Positions 16,454 through 25,653 are shown, numbered from the stretch's first letter. The stretch: 64,000 nt of DNA from Carbonactinospora thermoautotrophica (GCF_001543895.1 NZ_JYIJ01000016.1:310001-374000); one strand, 5' to 3'. Program-made: numbers and translations. Notes: generated from the sequence alone by a model not told the origin.

Positions 16454-17731
16454 CTACGCCCGGGCCAGCCGCTCCACCACGCGCGACAGCGAGTCGACCA
16501 CGCGCGGATCGTACTCCGACGCCGTGCCCAGCCGCAGGCGTTCCAGCGCCTCGGCGCGTCGGGTGGGGTCGAGCGAGCCGCCGACCAGGTCGTCGTACGC
16601 GTTGACCGCCTTGATGATCCGGCTGGCCAAGGGCACTGCCGGGTCAGGTTGTTGGGGCCGCCGGTACGGCTCGGCCTGCCGCTCCACGATGGTGGCAACG
16701 TTGTCGAGTACGCCGGTCTGCCGGATGATCTCCGCGCCGAGCCGGGCGATGCGCTTCTGCTCCTCCGGCGACACGATCACGGTGGCCCCGCCGGGGATCG
16801 GGTCGGCGAGTGAGAGCTGGCCAACGTCGTGCATGAGGGCCGCGTACTCCAGGTCGAGCAGCTCCGGCTCGCTCATGCCGAGTTCCCGCCCGACCGCAGT
16901 GGCCAACTGGCTCACCCGGCGAGCGTGCCCGCTCTCGGTGTACCCGCCGATCTCGGTCACCCGGGCCAGCGCCCGGATGGTCTGCAGGTAGGTGGCGCGG
17001 ATCGCCGCGTACCGGCGGAACGAGAACTGGGTGAGCACCAACGGCACCGACAGGATGACCAGCGCCCACAGCCCCATGATGTTGGCGGCGAGCGCGATCA
17101 GCATGCCGGTGGCGCTGATGGCCGAGACGATGCCGAGCAGGGCCCGCGCCTCGTTCCGCAGCGCCGCGCCGAACGGCGTGCGGTCCCGTCCGACGCGTAC
17201 CAGAGCGGCGAGCGCGGCGTCGATGACCGCCGCGACGCTGACCACGAGACCCATGAACAAGGCGAGCAGGATCGGGCGGGTGTCGAACGCCGGGAGCCGG
17301 TGCGCCAGGTACAGCGGCCGGAACAGGACCGCGGCGGCGCCGACGACGAGCAGGCGACGGGCCACGTAGTCGAGCAACGGTGCCCGGCCGACCGCCATGT
17401 GCGGGAGGGCGCCGAGCAGGATGCCGCAGGCGGTCAGCGCGACGACCTGCAGGGCGCCGTGCGTCGCGACGTGATCGCCCACGACCAGCAGCAGCGCGTA
17501 CGCCAGCGCGCCGGCCGAGCTGAGCGGTGCGGCCTCCCGGTCGCCGGGCAACACGATCCGGATCAGTTCCCCGAACGCGATCAGCGCGCCGAAGGCCAGC
17601 GCGTAGCCTGGCTGCCTGATCCCCTGGACGGCGGTCACGACCAGGGCCGCGGCGGCCAGCACGGCCGCGGCCAAGACGAGCATCCCGGAGATGCGGGCGT
17701 TGGCGTCTTCGAAACGGAGCGGTTGGGTCAT
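16454..17731 (-). CDS. Membrane-anchored HD-domain protein, GYP motif absent
   Basis: A 425-aa protein with about seven N-terminal membrane helices (residues 15-230) and a C-terminal HD domain. The domain keeps YTESGHARRVSQLATAVG and the metal-binding ALMHDVGQL motif but lacks the HHE...GYP signature of active c-di-GMP phosphodiesterases; instead it has VERQAEPYR and NAYDDLVGG. It may have lost catalysis or act on another nucleotide. Its start codon overlaps the stop of the upstream HD-GYP gene (ATGA), so the two are co-translated. Confidence 0.85.
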   Translation of the reverse strand: MTQPLRFEDANARISGMLVLAAAVLAAAALVVTAVQGIRQPGYALAFGALIAFGELIRIVLPGDREAAPLSSAGALAYALLLVVGDHVATHGALQVVALTACGILLGALPHMAVGRAPLLDYVARRLLVVGAAAVLFRPLYLAHRLPAFDTRPILLALFMGLVVSVAAVIDAALAALVRVGRDRTPFGAALRNEARALLGIVSAISATGMLIALAANIMGLWALVILSVPLVLTQFSFRRYAAIRATYLQTIRALARVTEIGGYTESGHARRVSQLATAVGRELGMSEPELLDLEYAALMHDVGQLSLADPIPGGATVIVSPEEQKRIARLGAEIIRQTGVLDNVATIVERQAEPYRRPQQPDPAVPLASRIIKAVNAYDDLVGGSLDPTRRAEALERLRLGTASEYDPRVVDSLSRVVERLARA

Positions 17732-19068
17732 CGGCGCTGTTCGCTGGGTGCCACGGGCAGGGACGCGGTCGGGTCGTCGTGGTCGTACCTGCTGACCTCG
17801 GCCCCCGGCGGGGGAACGGTCGGCGGCTTCGCCGGCTGCCAGCCCTGTTGCTCGATCGCCCGGATGAGTGCCTCGACCATGACCGGGTCGAACTGCTGGC
17901 CGGCGCAGCGGCGCAGCTCCTCGATCGCGTCCGGCACCGGGCGCGCCCGCCGGTACGAGCGGGTGGACGTCATCGAGTCGAACGCGTCCGCGACCGCGAT
18001 CACCCGTGCGAACTCGGGGATCTCCTCACCCCGCAACCCCATGGGATAGCCCTTGCCGTCCAGGCGCTCGTGGTGGTGCATGATCCCGGCGTACGCCTCG
18101 CCGAGGAATTCGATCTCCCGCACGATCTCGACCCCCCGGATGGGATGGAGCTGGATCATCTCCAGCTCGTCGGGCGTGAGGGGCCCGGACTTCTGCAGCA
18201 GCCGGGTGGGCACGCCGAGCTTGCCGACGTCGTGCAGGATCCCGGCGTATCGCAGGGCGTTCAGGCGGTCCTCGCGCATGCCGAGCTCCCGCCCGATCAT
18301 CACCGATGCCCGGGAGACCCGCTCGCTGTGGCCGCGGGTGTAGTAGTCCTTGGTCTCCACCGCCTGGATGAGCGTGCGAACCGTGGCGTCGTACGCGGCC
18401 TGCTCCCGCGCGTACTGGGCGAGCGCCCAGCGGGCGGCGATCAGCGGCAGCAGGATGAGGACGGCGGCGAGCGGACCGAGCGACTGCCACAACACGGCCA
18501 TGACCAGGCCGATCAGGCTGTACCCCAGGTAGGAGACGACGGACCGGCCGATGCCGGTGCGCCAGAGGTCCACGAAGCGGGTCCCCTCCGCCAGCATCAC
18601 GATCCCGGTGATCAGCAGGCCGTTCACCGCGCAGTAGACGGCAGCGGCGGCCGACACGGGCAGGAGCGCCTGCGCGAAGATGTCGGCGGTGAACTCCCGC
18701 GGCCCGTCGAGCAGGTGGTAGACGATCGACGCGGACACGGCGGCCAGCGCGAGCTGGGCGGCGTTGAAGACCGACTTGATCCGCCGATCCCGGTCCGGGG
18801 ACGGCACGAAGACCCGCAGCAGTGCGATCAGCGCCACCCCGCTGGGCGGCAGCAGCACGACGGCGGCCAGGGCGACCGCCGGCCCGAGCGAGAGGTGGAT
18901 ACGCCCGAAACGCGCGGAGGAGACGAACTCGACGAGCAGGTACAGGACGGCGACGACGGCCAGGTCCATCCAGGGGACGGGGGTCCACGCGAGGGGCACG
19001 GCGGCCAGCACGGCCGCCACGGTCACCAGGGTTACGTAGGCTCGTGCGCCCAGCGGTAGCCCGCTCAT
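17728..19068 (-). CDS. Membrane-anchored HD-GYP domain phosphodiesterase-like protein
   Basis: A 446-aa protein with an MASE-like N-terminal domain of about seven helices (residues 8-225) followed by a complete HD-GYP domain. Visible motifs are GHSERVSRASVMIG, ILHDVGKLGVP, HPIRGVEIV, MHHHERLDGKGYP and DAFDSMTS, matching catalytically active c-di-GMP phosphodiesterases. ATG 19068 is chosen because GAGGAG lies 5 nt upstream and the membrane domain begins directly after it. Perfect arms CCGAAC (19081-19086) and GTTCGG (19098-19103) lie just upstream and could be a leader hairpin or operator. Confidence 0.88.
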   Translation of the reverse strand: MSGLPLGARAYVTLVTVAAVLAAVPLAWTPVPWMDLAVVAVLYLLVEFVSSARFGRIHLSLGPAVALAAVVLLPPSGVALIALLRVFVPSPDRDRRIKSVFNAAQLALAAVSASIVYHLLDGPREFTADIFAQALLPVSAAAAVYCAVNGLLITGIVMLAEGTRFVDLWRTGIGRSVVSYLGYSLIGLVMAVLWQSLGPLAAVLILLPLIAARWALAQYAREQAAYDATVRTLIQAVETKDYYTRGHSERVSRASVMIGRELGMREDRLNALRYAGILHDVGKLGVPTRLLQKSGPLTPDELEMIQLHPIRGVEIVREIEFLGEAYAGIMHHHERLDGKGYPMGLRGEEIPEFARVIAVADAFDSMTSTRSYRRARPVPDAIEELRRCAGQQFDPVMVEALIRAIEQQGWQPAKPPTVPPPGAEVSRYDHDDPTASLPVAPSEQRR

Positions 19069-20038
19069 ATGGCTCCTCGACCGAACGTGCGGGGGCTGTT
19101 CGGACACAAGCGTCTCACTCACCAGGGCTCCTGGCCACAAGATTGAGTAGGTTCCCGGCCTCTGGGCGCACGCCCCCATCACCCGAGAAGGGCCGAGCTC
19201 GTGTCCGACGACTCGACCCTTCCCCTAGATAAGCACACGACCAAATGAGCGCTCACGCTCGCGCCTCGGTACGCGAAACTGTCTCAACTCGTCCAGGTCC
19301 ATCCCGGCAGACGGGTCTCCCCGGCCATGTTCCACGTCCAACCGGCTCCACGGTAAGCGGCGACCACGTGACCCGCGGTAGCGACCAGCTCGAGCATTGT
19401 GCGTCCCCTTTCAGCAACTCCTCGATGCGCACGAGGTCTGACGCCGCGGCGAGTCCACCCGGCCGGGCCCGTTCGCCGTCTCCAAACGGCATGCGACGTC
19501 ACCTCGTCTCGTGCTCACGCCGTGATATCAACGCCGAATCCCGGCAAATTCTTTAACCAGCCGTGATCCGACGTTTTACGTGCGCAGCCCTGGCATACGC
19601 ACGTGAATGTCGCTCGGTTCCCTGTCTCGTTCCGGCAACGCAGAAAAGTCAAATCCGATTGCCCATCGCCGTCAAGGCGGGACACGAATTGTTCACGAAA
19701 TGATGCCTGGAAAGTTGCACGCTAAAGATCTTCAGCCGAAACGGCAGATCACTTTAGGAGTTTGCATACGAGTAGATCCCAACTCGCAGACCTGAAGGAG
19801 AAATGCCGCGGTTGCGCTCAGATGTACGGCTTGCCGGGCGCCCGCGCAAGATCCCTCGGGAAGATGCGTTCTAGATCCACACAGCTATGATCGGCTCCTT
19901 GCCGAACGACCTTGAGCGACGAGCCAAAACCAGGCCGAAAAACCTTGTGGTGTCGGCGAAAATCCACCCCCTGGGCTATCCGCGCCGCAGGCGGCGCTGG
20001 ACACCCCACGGCGAAGGCGTACCGCGTCGCCGCCCGCG
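19069..20038. other. 970-bp gene-poor region with an AT-rich core
   Basis: No supported conventional gene lies between the HD-GYP start and rsrA. Roughly 19500-19800 is far less GC-rich than the rest of the window. It has perfect arms ACGTGCG (19578-19584) and CGCACGT (19598-19604) and several short AT-rich motifs. A 62-codon frame at 19607-19795 has non-host codon use. It ends next to GAAGGAG and a 23-codon frame at 19804-19875. The region may be a decayed insertion or hold small RNAs or peptides; I cannot decide. Confidence 0.45.
19804..19875 (+). CDS. Candidate 23-aa small ORF with strong ribosome binding site
   Basis: ATG 19804 is preceded by GAAGGAG at near-ideal distance, right after the stop of a 62-codon frame. 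The peptide is very basic, starts MPRLRSDVRLAG and contains GRPRK, the core of an AT-hook. There is no known family. It may be chance; the strong ribosome binding site in a region without genes is the only real support. Confidence 0.2.
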
Positions 20039-20320
20039 CTACTCGACGAGCGTCCGCTGGCTGATCTCGGCGCGCACCTGTGCGATGCGCAGGAGCACCT
20101 TCTGGCGTAGCCGCTGTGGCACGGGGTCACAGCCGCACGAGCGGTGCACCAGCGCCTTGACGACCTGCTCCAGCCCGTACTTCTCCAGGCACGGGCCGCA
20201 TTCGTCCAGGTGCTGACGCCACTTCTCGCAGTCAGCCGTTTCCATCTCGTTGTCGAGGTACTCGTAGACGCGCCTCAGGATCTCGGCGCAGTCGATCTCG
20301 TGCGGTTTCCCACAGCTCAT
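20039..20320 (-). CDS. rsrA: Mycothiol-system zinc anti-sigma factor RsrA
   Basis: A 93-aa redox-sensitive anti-sigma factor of the ZAS family. The zinc ligands are in HLDECGPC (H-X3-C-X2-C) plus an upstream cysteine (METADCEKW). Disulfide formation releases zinc and frees SigR. The C-terminal CGCDPVPQRLRQKVL adds further cysteines. ATG 20320 aligns with MSCGK starts of the family; the longer open frame upstream is not supported. It follows sigR by 64 bp on the same strand, so the two are an operon. Confidence 0.94.
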   Translation of the reverse strand: MSCGKPHEIDCAEILRRVYEYLDNEMETADCEKWRQHLDECGPCLEKYGLEQVVKALVHRSCGCDPVPQRLRQKVLLRIAQVRAEISQRTLVE

Positions 20321-20384
20321 GACCGCACCTCGCTCCGCTCGGCGCGTTCCTGAGTAATGGCGGCGCGTTCCACGCTTCGCACGC

Positions 20385-21218
20385 TCATGCGCCCGGATCC
20401 TTCCGCGCGTCTGCCGCCGTCTCGTCGGCCGCCACAGGCAGGAGCCCGCGTTCGCGCGCGTAGTCCTCCAGCAGCTCACGCAACTGCCGGCGACCGCGGT
20501 GCAGCCGGGACATCACCGTCCCGATCGGCGTACCCATGATCTCCGCGATCTCCTTGTACGCGAAACCCTCCACATCCGCCAGGTACACCGCGATCCGGAA
20601 CTCCTCCGGGATCTGCTGCAACGCCCTTTTCACATCGGAGTCCGGCAGATGGTCCAACGCCTCGGCCTCCGCCGAGCGCAGGCCCGCGGAGGTGTGCGAC
20701 TCCACCCGGGCCAGCTGCCAGTCCTCCAACTCCTCCCCGACGGTCTGCTGCGGCTCCCGCTGCCGCTTGCGGTAGGAGTTGATGAAGGTGTTCGTCAAGA
20801 TCCGGTACAACCACGCCTTCAGGTTCGTACCGGCCGTGAACTGGTGGAACGACGCGAACGCCTTGGCGAACGTCTCCTGGACCAGGTCCTCGGCGTCCGC
20901 CGGGTTACGGGTCATGCGCAGAGCGGCCGAGTACAGCTGATCCAGGTACGGCAACGCCTCCTGCTCGAAACGCGCCGTGCGTTCTTCAAGGGTCTCCTGG
21001 GCCTGTCTGACCTGACCCACCTCCTCCGGCTGAACCGGGGTGGTGTCAGAACCCGCGCCGCCGGCACCGTGATCGAAGCGCTCGACGCCCCGATCATCGG
21101 AGCCGCCAGCCGGGGACGCCACCTCCGGTACGGAGGATATCGAGCCGTCCGGTTCCCCACCCAGCTCCCACTCGGACAGGGAAAGGGTCGTCGGCTCGCA
21201 GCATGGCGTGGCCAGCAT
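20385..21218 (-). CDS. sigR: Thiol-stress ECF sigma factor SigR (long form with N-terminal extension)
   Basis: An ECF (group 4) sigma factor homologous to Streptomyces SigR and mycobacterial SigH, the master regulator of disulfide stress. Region 2 is [19 protein letters not shown] followed by [20 protein letters not shown]; region 4 is [20 protein letters not shown] with [17 protein letters not shown] 21218 has GGGAGG 6 nt upstream, giving 277 aa with a roughly 75-residue N-terminal extension before the conserved [18 protein letters not shown]. This recalls the unstable long SigR' isoform of S. coelicolor. A GTG near 21020 could start a short form. A SigR-type promoter lies upstream, so autoregulation is expected. 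Confidence 0.94.
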   Translation of the reverse strand: MLATPCCEPTTLSLSEWELGGEPDGSISSVPEVASPAGGSDDRGVERFDHGAGGAGSDTTPVQPEEVGQVRQAQETLEERTARFEQEALPYLDQLYSAALRMTRNPADAEDLVQETFAKAFASFHQFTAGTNLKAWLYRILTNTFINSYRKRQREPQQTVGEELEDWQLARVESHTSAGLRSAEAEALDHLPDSDVKRALQQIPEEFRIAVYLADVEGFAYKEIAEIMGTPIGTVMSRLHRGRRQLRELLEDYARERGLLPVAADETAADARKDPGA

Positions 21219-21265
21219 CAGAGACCTCCCGCTGAACATCCCGGGCTCGCTCCACGCCGTTGCAC

Positions 21266-21292
21266 AACACGCGCCCGAACGTGACGATTCCC
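21266..21292 (-). promoter_or_regulatory. SigR-dependent promoter of sigR (GGGAAT-N18-GTT)
   Basis: On the minus strand the -35 element GGGAAT (rc of 21287-21292) is followed by exactly 18 nt and then GTT (rc of 21266-21268). This is the published SigR consensus GGGAAT-N18-GTT. It lies 48 bp upstream of the preferred sigR start at 21218, so the gene is very probably autoregulated. Confidence 0.8.
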
Positions 21293-21311
21293 CGGGACAG
21301 CCGTGGCCGGA

Positions 21312-21989
21312 TCATGGGTAGAAACTCTTTTCCAGCCAACCTGCCACCGCGTCGACCAGGATGTTCAGCGCCTCCTGCTGGCCGAGGTCCGCCGACCGGG
21401 GTACGGCGAAGCCGTGGTCGGCCGCTGGGACGCGCCGCAACTCCACCTCCGGCGGAAACTCCTCCGGCGCGCCGAAGGCGTCCCGCTCCCCCTGCACCAC
21501 CAAGGTCGGCACGCCCGTACCGAGCAGTTCCTCCACCCGGCTCCGCTGTGTCGCGCGGGGGAGATCCCCCGCACCCTCCGCCGGCCGGCCGGGCGGGTGC
21601 AGCGGGAACGCCAGCGCCACCACACCGGCCGCGCCGACCCGCCGCGCGGTCCGGCAGGCGACCCGGGCGCCGGCGCTCCGCCCGGCCACGACCAGCCGTC
21701 CGGTCAGCTCGTCCCGCAGCGCCTCCAGCACGGCCACCCACGCGGTATCCAACCGCGACGGCGCCGGTGCGATCCGCTTGCCGGCCACCCGCCACGGTTG
21801 CTCGACCCGGACCACGGTGAGGCCGCGCGCGGGCAGCGCCGCGGCCAGGGCCGCCAGGTCGCGCGCCTCGACGCCCCCGCCCGCCCCGTGGCCGGCGACG
21901 AACGTGCCCCACGGGTCCGCCGCCGCGTCGACCACGACCCGCGCGTCCCCGGTCGGGGTGGGGATCAGCCGGTCAGAAGAGGAGCCCAC
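21312..21989 (-). CDS. Alpha/beta hydrolase of the KANL3/Tex30 type
   Basis: A 225-aa cytosolic alpha/beta hydrolase. The nucleophile elbow is GRSAGARVACRTA; VVQGERDAFG carries the acidic residue of the triad and AADHGF the histidine. The early FVAGHGAGGG provides the oxyanion loop, a signature of the KANL3/Tex30 branch. The substrate is unknown. Its first 17 bp overlap the 3' end of the SRAP gene upstream on the same strand, so the two are co-transcribed. Confidence 0.85.
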   Translation of the reverse strand: MGSSSDRLIPTPTGDARVVVDAAADPWGTFVAGHGAGGGVEARDLAALAAALPARGLTVVRVEQPWRVAGKRIAPAPSRLDTAWVAVLEALRDELTGRLVVAGRSAGARVACRTARRVGAAGVVALAFPLHPPGRPAEGAGDLPRATQRSRVEELLGTGVPTLVVQGERDAFGAPEEFPPEVELRRVPAADHGFAVPRSADLGQQEALNILVDAVAGWLEKSFYP

Positions 21990-22779
21990 CGCGCCCCTCC
22001 GGATTCTCGACCCCGCTGTCGGGCTCCGGCGGCAACGGCTCGATCAGGTGCGGCCCGTTGTTGCGCACGTCGTTCACGGCCGTCGACACCGGGTACGCCG
22101 CCAGCCGGCCGGGCGCGGCCGGCGCCAGCAGCGCGCGCAGCTCGTCCGGGTCGCGCCGCCGGGGGTCCAGCCAGACGTCCCACCGGTCCGGCTCCACGAG
22201 CAGCGGCATGCGGTCGTGGATCCGCCCGAGGGAGTCCTCCGCGCGGGTGGTGAGCACCGTGCAGGTCCACCGCCACCGGTCAGGGTCGTCGGCCGGGCGC
22301 GACGGGTCGCACCACAGCTCGTACAGCCCGGCCATCGCCAGGATCCCCCCGTCCTTCGGGCGGATGAAGAACGGCTGCTTGCGCCGGCCGGCCGCGGACG
22401 CCTCCTGCGGCGTGTACCACTCGTAGTACCCGTCGGCCGGGAGCAGGCAGCGACGCCCGACGAACGCCCGGCGGAAGGCCGGCTTCTCGGCCACCGTCTC
22501 CACGCGGGCGTTGATCAGCCGGTTGCCGATCGCCGGGTCCTTCGCCCAGAACGGCACCAGCCCCCACCGCACCACCCGCAGTTGCCGGACCGGCGCGTCG
22601 GCGGTGGCGCCGCCTCCCCCGTCATCCTGGTCGGGCTGGCACTCCAGCACCGCGTACACCCGCTTGGTGGGCGCCACGTTGTAGTCCGGAGCAAGCGCCT
22701 CGGTGACCACGACCTGGTCGATCCGGAACTCCTCGACCAGGTCGTCGAGCCCACGGCTCAACGCGTACCGACCGCACAT
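21973..22779 (-). CDS. SRAP/HMCES-type abasic-site DNA-protein crosslinker
   Basis: A 268-aa SOS-response associated peptidase (YedK/HMCES family). The mature protein would begin with Cys2 of MCGRYALS; this cysteine forms a thiazolidine crosslink with abasic sites in single-stranded DNA. Other conserved elements are YNVAPT, RWGLVPFWAKD, NARVETV, RRCLLPADGYYEWY (catalytic glutamate) and the C-terminal STAVNDVRNNGPHLIEP with the histidine. Length is somewhat above the family mean because of an acidic/glycine insert after CQPDQDDGGGG. Linked to the downstream hydrolase and close to aroA as in mycobacteria. Confidence 0.94.
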   Translation of the reverse strand: MCGRYALSRGLDDLVEEFRIDQVVVTEALAPDYNVAPTKRVYAVLECQPDQDDGGGGATADAPVRQLRVVRWGLVPFWAKDPAIGNRLINARVETVAEKPAFRRAFVGRRCLLPADGYYEWYTPQEASAAGRRKQPFFIRPKDGGILAMAGLYELWCDPSRPADDPDRWRWTCTVLTTRAEDSLGRIHDRMPLLVEPDRWDVWLDPRRRDPDELRALLAPAAPGRLAAYPVSTAVNDVRNNGPHLIEPLPPEPDSGVENPEGRGGLLF

Positions 22780-22892
22780 GAGGCCAAGCCTGCCACGCCC
22801 GCGGCGGCCCGGCCACGGCCGCGCCCGAACCCCGGCGCGGGAATCCCACGGTCAGGAGCGCCGGCCCGCCGGGCTGACTAGGCTCACGTTAC

Positions 22893-24176
22893 GTGACTAC
22901 TCCACCGCACTGGCCCGCACCGACGGCCCCGGGACCGGTCGAGGCCGTGGTCGAGGTGCCCGGCTCCAAGTCGGTCACCAACCGCGCCCTCGTACTGGCC
23001 GCGCTCGCGGACGCGCCGAGCTATCTGCGGCGCCCGCTGCACAGTCGGGACACCCTCCTCATGGCCAACGGCCTGCGCGCGATGGGCGTGGTGATCGAGG
23101 AGCAGAGCTCCGGCGCCCACCCGGACTGGTACGTGATCCCCGCCGCGCTCCGCGGCGACGCTCGCGTCGACGTCGGGAACGCCGGCACGGTGATGCGGTT
23201 CCTGCCGCCCGTGGCGACCCTCGCCGAGGGACCGGTGCACTTCGACGGCGACCCCCGCTCCCGGCAGCGCCCACTCGGCCCGCTCATCGAGGCGCTGCGC
23301 GCGTTGGGCGCGCGGGTCGACGACACCGCCGGCGCGCTGCCGCTGACCGTCCACGGCACGGGCAGCCTGACCGGCGGCACGGTGACGCTGGACGCCTCGT
23401 CGTCCTCCCAACTGGTCAGCGGCCTGCTGCTGTCCGGCCCGCGGTTCAACCTGGGTGTGGAGGTCCGTCACGACGGACCGCCGCTGCCCTCGCTGCCGCA
23501 CATCGCCATGACCGTCCAGATGCTGCGCCAGGCCGGCGCGCAGGTCGACGACGTCACCGAGAACCTGTGGCGGGTTTCCCCCGGCGCGCTGCTCGGCCAG
23601 GACCTGGTCATCGAGCCGGACCTGTCGAACGCCGCGCCGTTCCTGGCCGCCGCGCTGGTCACCGGCGGCCGGGTGACGATCCGCGACTGGCCCGAGCGCA
23701 CCGCCCAGCCGGGTGACGCGCTGCGCGACCTGTTCGGCCGGATGGGTGGTGAGTGCGAGCTGCGCGAGGACGGGCTCACCCTGCGCGGCACCGGTCAGGT
23801 GCACGGGATCGACGCCGACCTGCACGACGTGGGCGAGCTGACCCCGGTGGTCGCCGCCGTGGCCGCGCTCGCCGATTCCCCCTCCCGGCTGCGCGGCATC
23901 GCCCACCTGCGCCGGCACGAGACCGACCGGCTGGCCGCGCTGGCCAAGGAGATCAACGGGCTGGGCGGCGACGTCACCGACACCGGGGACGGCCTGGTGA
24001 TCCGGCCGAAGCCCTTGCACGGCGGTGTGTTCGCCACGTACGACGACCACCGGCTGGTCATGGCCGCGGCCGTGATCGGGTTGGTGGTGCCCGGCGTGGA
24101 AATCGAGAATGTGACGACGGTGGGCAAGACGCTGCCCGAGTTCCCGGAGCTGTGGACGCGGATGCTGGGAGGCTGA
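22893..24176 (+). CDS. aroA: 3-phosphoshikimate 1-carboxyvinyltransferase (EPSP synthase)
   Basis: A 427-aa shikimate-pathway enzyme that joins shikimate 3-phosphate and phosphoenolpyruvate. It has [18 protein letters not shown] (substrate lysine), [54 protein letters not shown] and [13 protein letters not shown], covering both halves of the active site. In the GNAGT loop the position occupied by a conserved proline in E. coli is phenylalanine, as in other actinobacterial AroA. GTG start. The next gene follows immediately and is probably translationally coupled. Confidence 0.96.
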   Translation: MTTPPHWPAPTAPGPVEAVVEVPGSKSVTNRALVLAALADAPSYLRRPLHSRDTLLMANGLRAMGVVIEEQSSGAHPDWYVIPAALRGDARVDVGNAGTVMRFLPPVATLAEGPVHFDGDPRSRQRPLGPLIEALRALGARVDDTAGALPLTVHGTGSLTGGTVTLDASSSSQLVSGLLLSGPRFNLGVEVRHDGPPLPSLPHIAMTVQMLRQAGAQVDDVTENLWRVSPGALLGQDLVIEPDLSNAAPFLAAALVTGGRVTIRDWPERTAQPGDALRDLFGRMGGECELREDGLTLRGTGQVHGIDADLHDVGELTPVVAAVAALADSPSRLRGIAHLRRHETDRLAALAKEINGLGGDVTDTGDGLVIRPKPLHGGVFATYDDHRLVMAAAVIGLVVPGVEIENVTTVGKTLPEFPELWTRMLGG

Positions 24177-24177
24177 C

Positions 24178-25164
24178 CTGAGCAGGAGCCGGTACCTCGA
24201 CGAGGACGACGTCCGGATGCGTCCTGGGCGTGGTTCACGCCCGAGAACCCGGATCCGTCCAAAGTACGAGGACGCGGCCTCGGGATTCGTCGTCGGCGTG
24301 GCCCGCGGCCGCTACGCCGTCCGAGTGGACGGCCGCGAGGTGGTCGCGATGAAGGCCCGTCCGCTCGGCCGCAAAAGCGTCGTCGTGGGCGACCGGGTCG
24401 CCCTGGTCGGCGACCTGTCGGGCGAGCCGGGCACGCTCGCCCGGATCGTGCGCGTCGAGCCGCGCGCCTCGGTCCTGCGCCGGACCGCCGACGACACCGA
24501 CCCGGTGGAGCGGGTGATCGTCGCCAACGCCGACCAGCTCGTGATCGTGACCGCGCTGGCCGACCCCGAGCCGCGCCCGCGGCTCATCGACCGGTGCCTG
24601 GTGGCCGCGTACGACGCGGGGCTCGACCCGCTGCTCTGCCTCACCAAGGCCGACCTGGCCGCCCCGGACCAACTGCTGGAGATCTACGCGCCGCTGGGCG
24701 TGCCGTACGTGGTGACCTACAAGGGCGGCCCGCTGGATGAGCTGCGCGCCAAGCTGTCCGGCCGGTTCAGCGTGCTGGTCGGCCAATCCGGCGTGGGCAA
24801 GTCCACGCTGGTCAACGCGCTGGTCCCGGGGGCCGACCGGCGGACCGCCGAGGTCAACGAGGTAACCGGCCGGGGCCGGCACACCTCCACTAGCGTGGTG
24901 GCCCTCCAACTGCCCGGCGACGACGGCTGGGTGATCGACACCCCAGGCGTGCGGAGCTTTGGGCTCGCGCACGTCAGGCCGGAGGACCTGATCAAGGCCT
25001 TCCCCGACCTGGAACCAGGCGCGGCGGAGTGCCCGCGCGGCTGCTCCCACGACGAGCCGGACTGCGCGCTCGACGAGTGGGTGGCCGCCGGGCACGCCGA
25101 ACCGGCCCGGCTGGAGTCGTTCCGGCGCCTGCTCGCCAGCCGCGTCGGCGGCGACCAGGACTGA
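24178..25164 (+). CDS. rsgA: Ribosome small-subunit-dependent GTPase RsgA
   Basis: A circularly permuted GTPase that checks late 30S maturation. Order: N-terminal OB fold (FVVGVARGRYAVRVDGREVV), the permuted G-domain with LCLTKADLA (G4), GQSGVGKSTLVNAL (G1) and DTPGVRSFGL (G3), then a zinc motif C...C-C-SHDEPDC...C. From ATG 24217 it is 315 aa, but 13 further upstream codons encode RYLDEDDVR-like residues conserved in actinobacterial RsgA. A CTG at 24178 has GGGAGG 5 nt upstream and no ATG, GTG or TTG lies in frame just before it, so I use CTG as the start (328 aa) with ATG as fallback. It begins 1 nt after aroA ends. Confidence 0.93.
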   Translation: MSRSRYLDEDDVRMRPGRGSRPRTRIRPKYEDAASGFVVGVARGRYAVRVDGREVVAMKARPLGRKSVVVGDRVALVGDLSGEPGTLARIVRVEPRASVLRRTADDTDPVERVIVANADQLVIVTALADPEPRPRLIDRCLVAAYDAGLDPLLCLTKADLAAPDQLLEIYAPLGVPYVVTYKGGPLDELRAKLSGRFSVLVGQSGVGKSTLVNALVPGADRRTAEVNEVTGRGRHTSTSVVALQLPGDDGWVIDTPGVRSFGLAHVRPEDLIKAFPDLEPGAAECPRGCSHDEPDCALDEWVAAGHAEPARLESFRRLLASRVGGDQD

Positions 25165-25191
25165 CCGTCACCTCGGCTGGCGCGTCGGGGG

Positions 25192-25653
25192 TCAACGTCC
25201 GGAGGTGGACCGGACGATGTCACCCCAGGCCGCCTGCGACCCCGAATGTCCAGCACGGGCGGTCTGGACCAGCGTGGCCGCGGCCACTGCGACGGCCACC
25301 AGCGATACCAGCCCGCCCAGCGGCCCTCGTCGGCGCCGGCAGAACAACGCGAGGAACAGGCTCGTGGCACACAGGGCCAGCACGTAGTAGGGCAGCGACC
25401 CGGCGATTTCCCGATGCTCCGTCACGGCCGAGGACTCGCCGATCCGGCGGAGGAACGCCTCGCCCGACTCTCTGGCCAGGTACGTGACGCCGAGCATGAC
25501 CAGGTCGAACACCGCGACCGGCCAGATGAGACGCTCGCGCCAGGGCCGCCTGACCGCGACCGCGGCGGTGAGCACCGTCGCTACCGGGATCCCGGCGACG
25601 GCCGCGTGCACCACGAGGACGTGCAGCGGCAGGCCCAGGAACGTGTCGAACAT
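25192..25653 (-). CDS. DUF2231-like membrane protein
   Basis: A 153-aa membrane protein with four hydrophobic helices (about residues 5-25, 35-57, 80-103 and 110-135). It opens FLGLPLHVLVVHAAVAGIPV, with the paired histidines and PVATVL helix typical of DUF2231; these may bind heme or metal. ATG 25653 gives a start directly before the first helix, with purine-rich upstream sequence. Convergent with rsgA. Function unknown. Confidence 0.75.
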   Translation of the reverse strand: MFDTFLGLPLHVLVVHAAVAGIPVATVLTAAVAVRRPWRERLIWPVAVFDLVMLGVTYLARESGEAFLRRIGESSAVTEHREIAGSLPYYVLALCATSLFLALFCRRRRGPLGGLVSLVAVAVAAATLVQTARAGHSGSQAAWGDIVRSTSGR

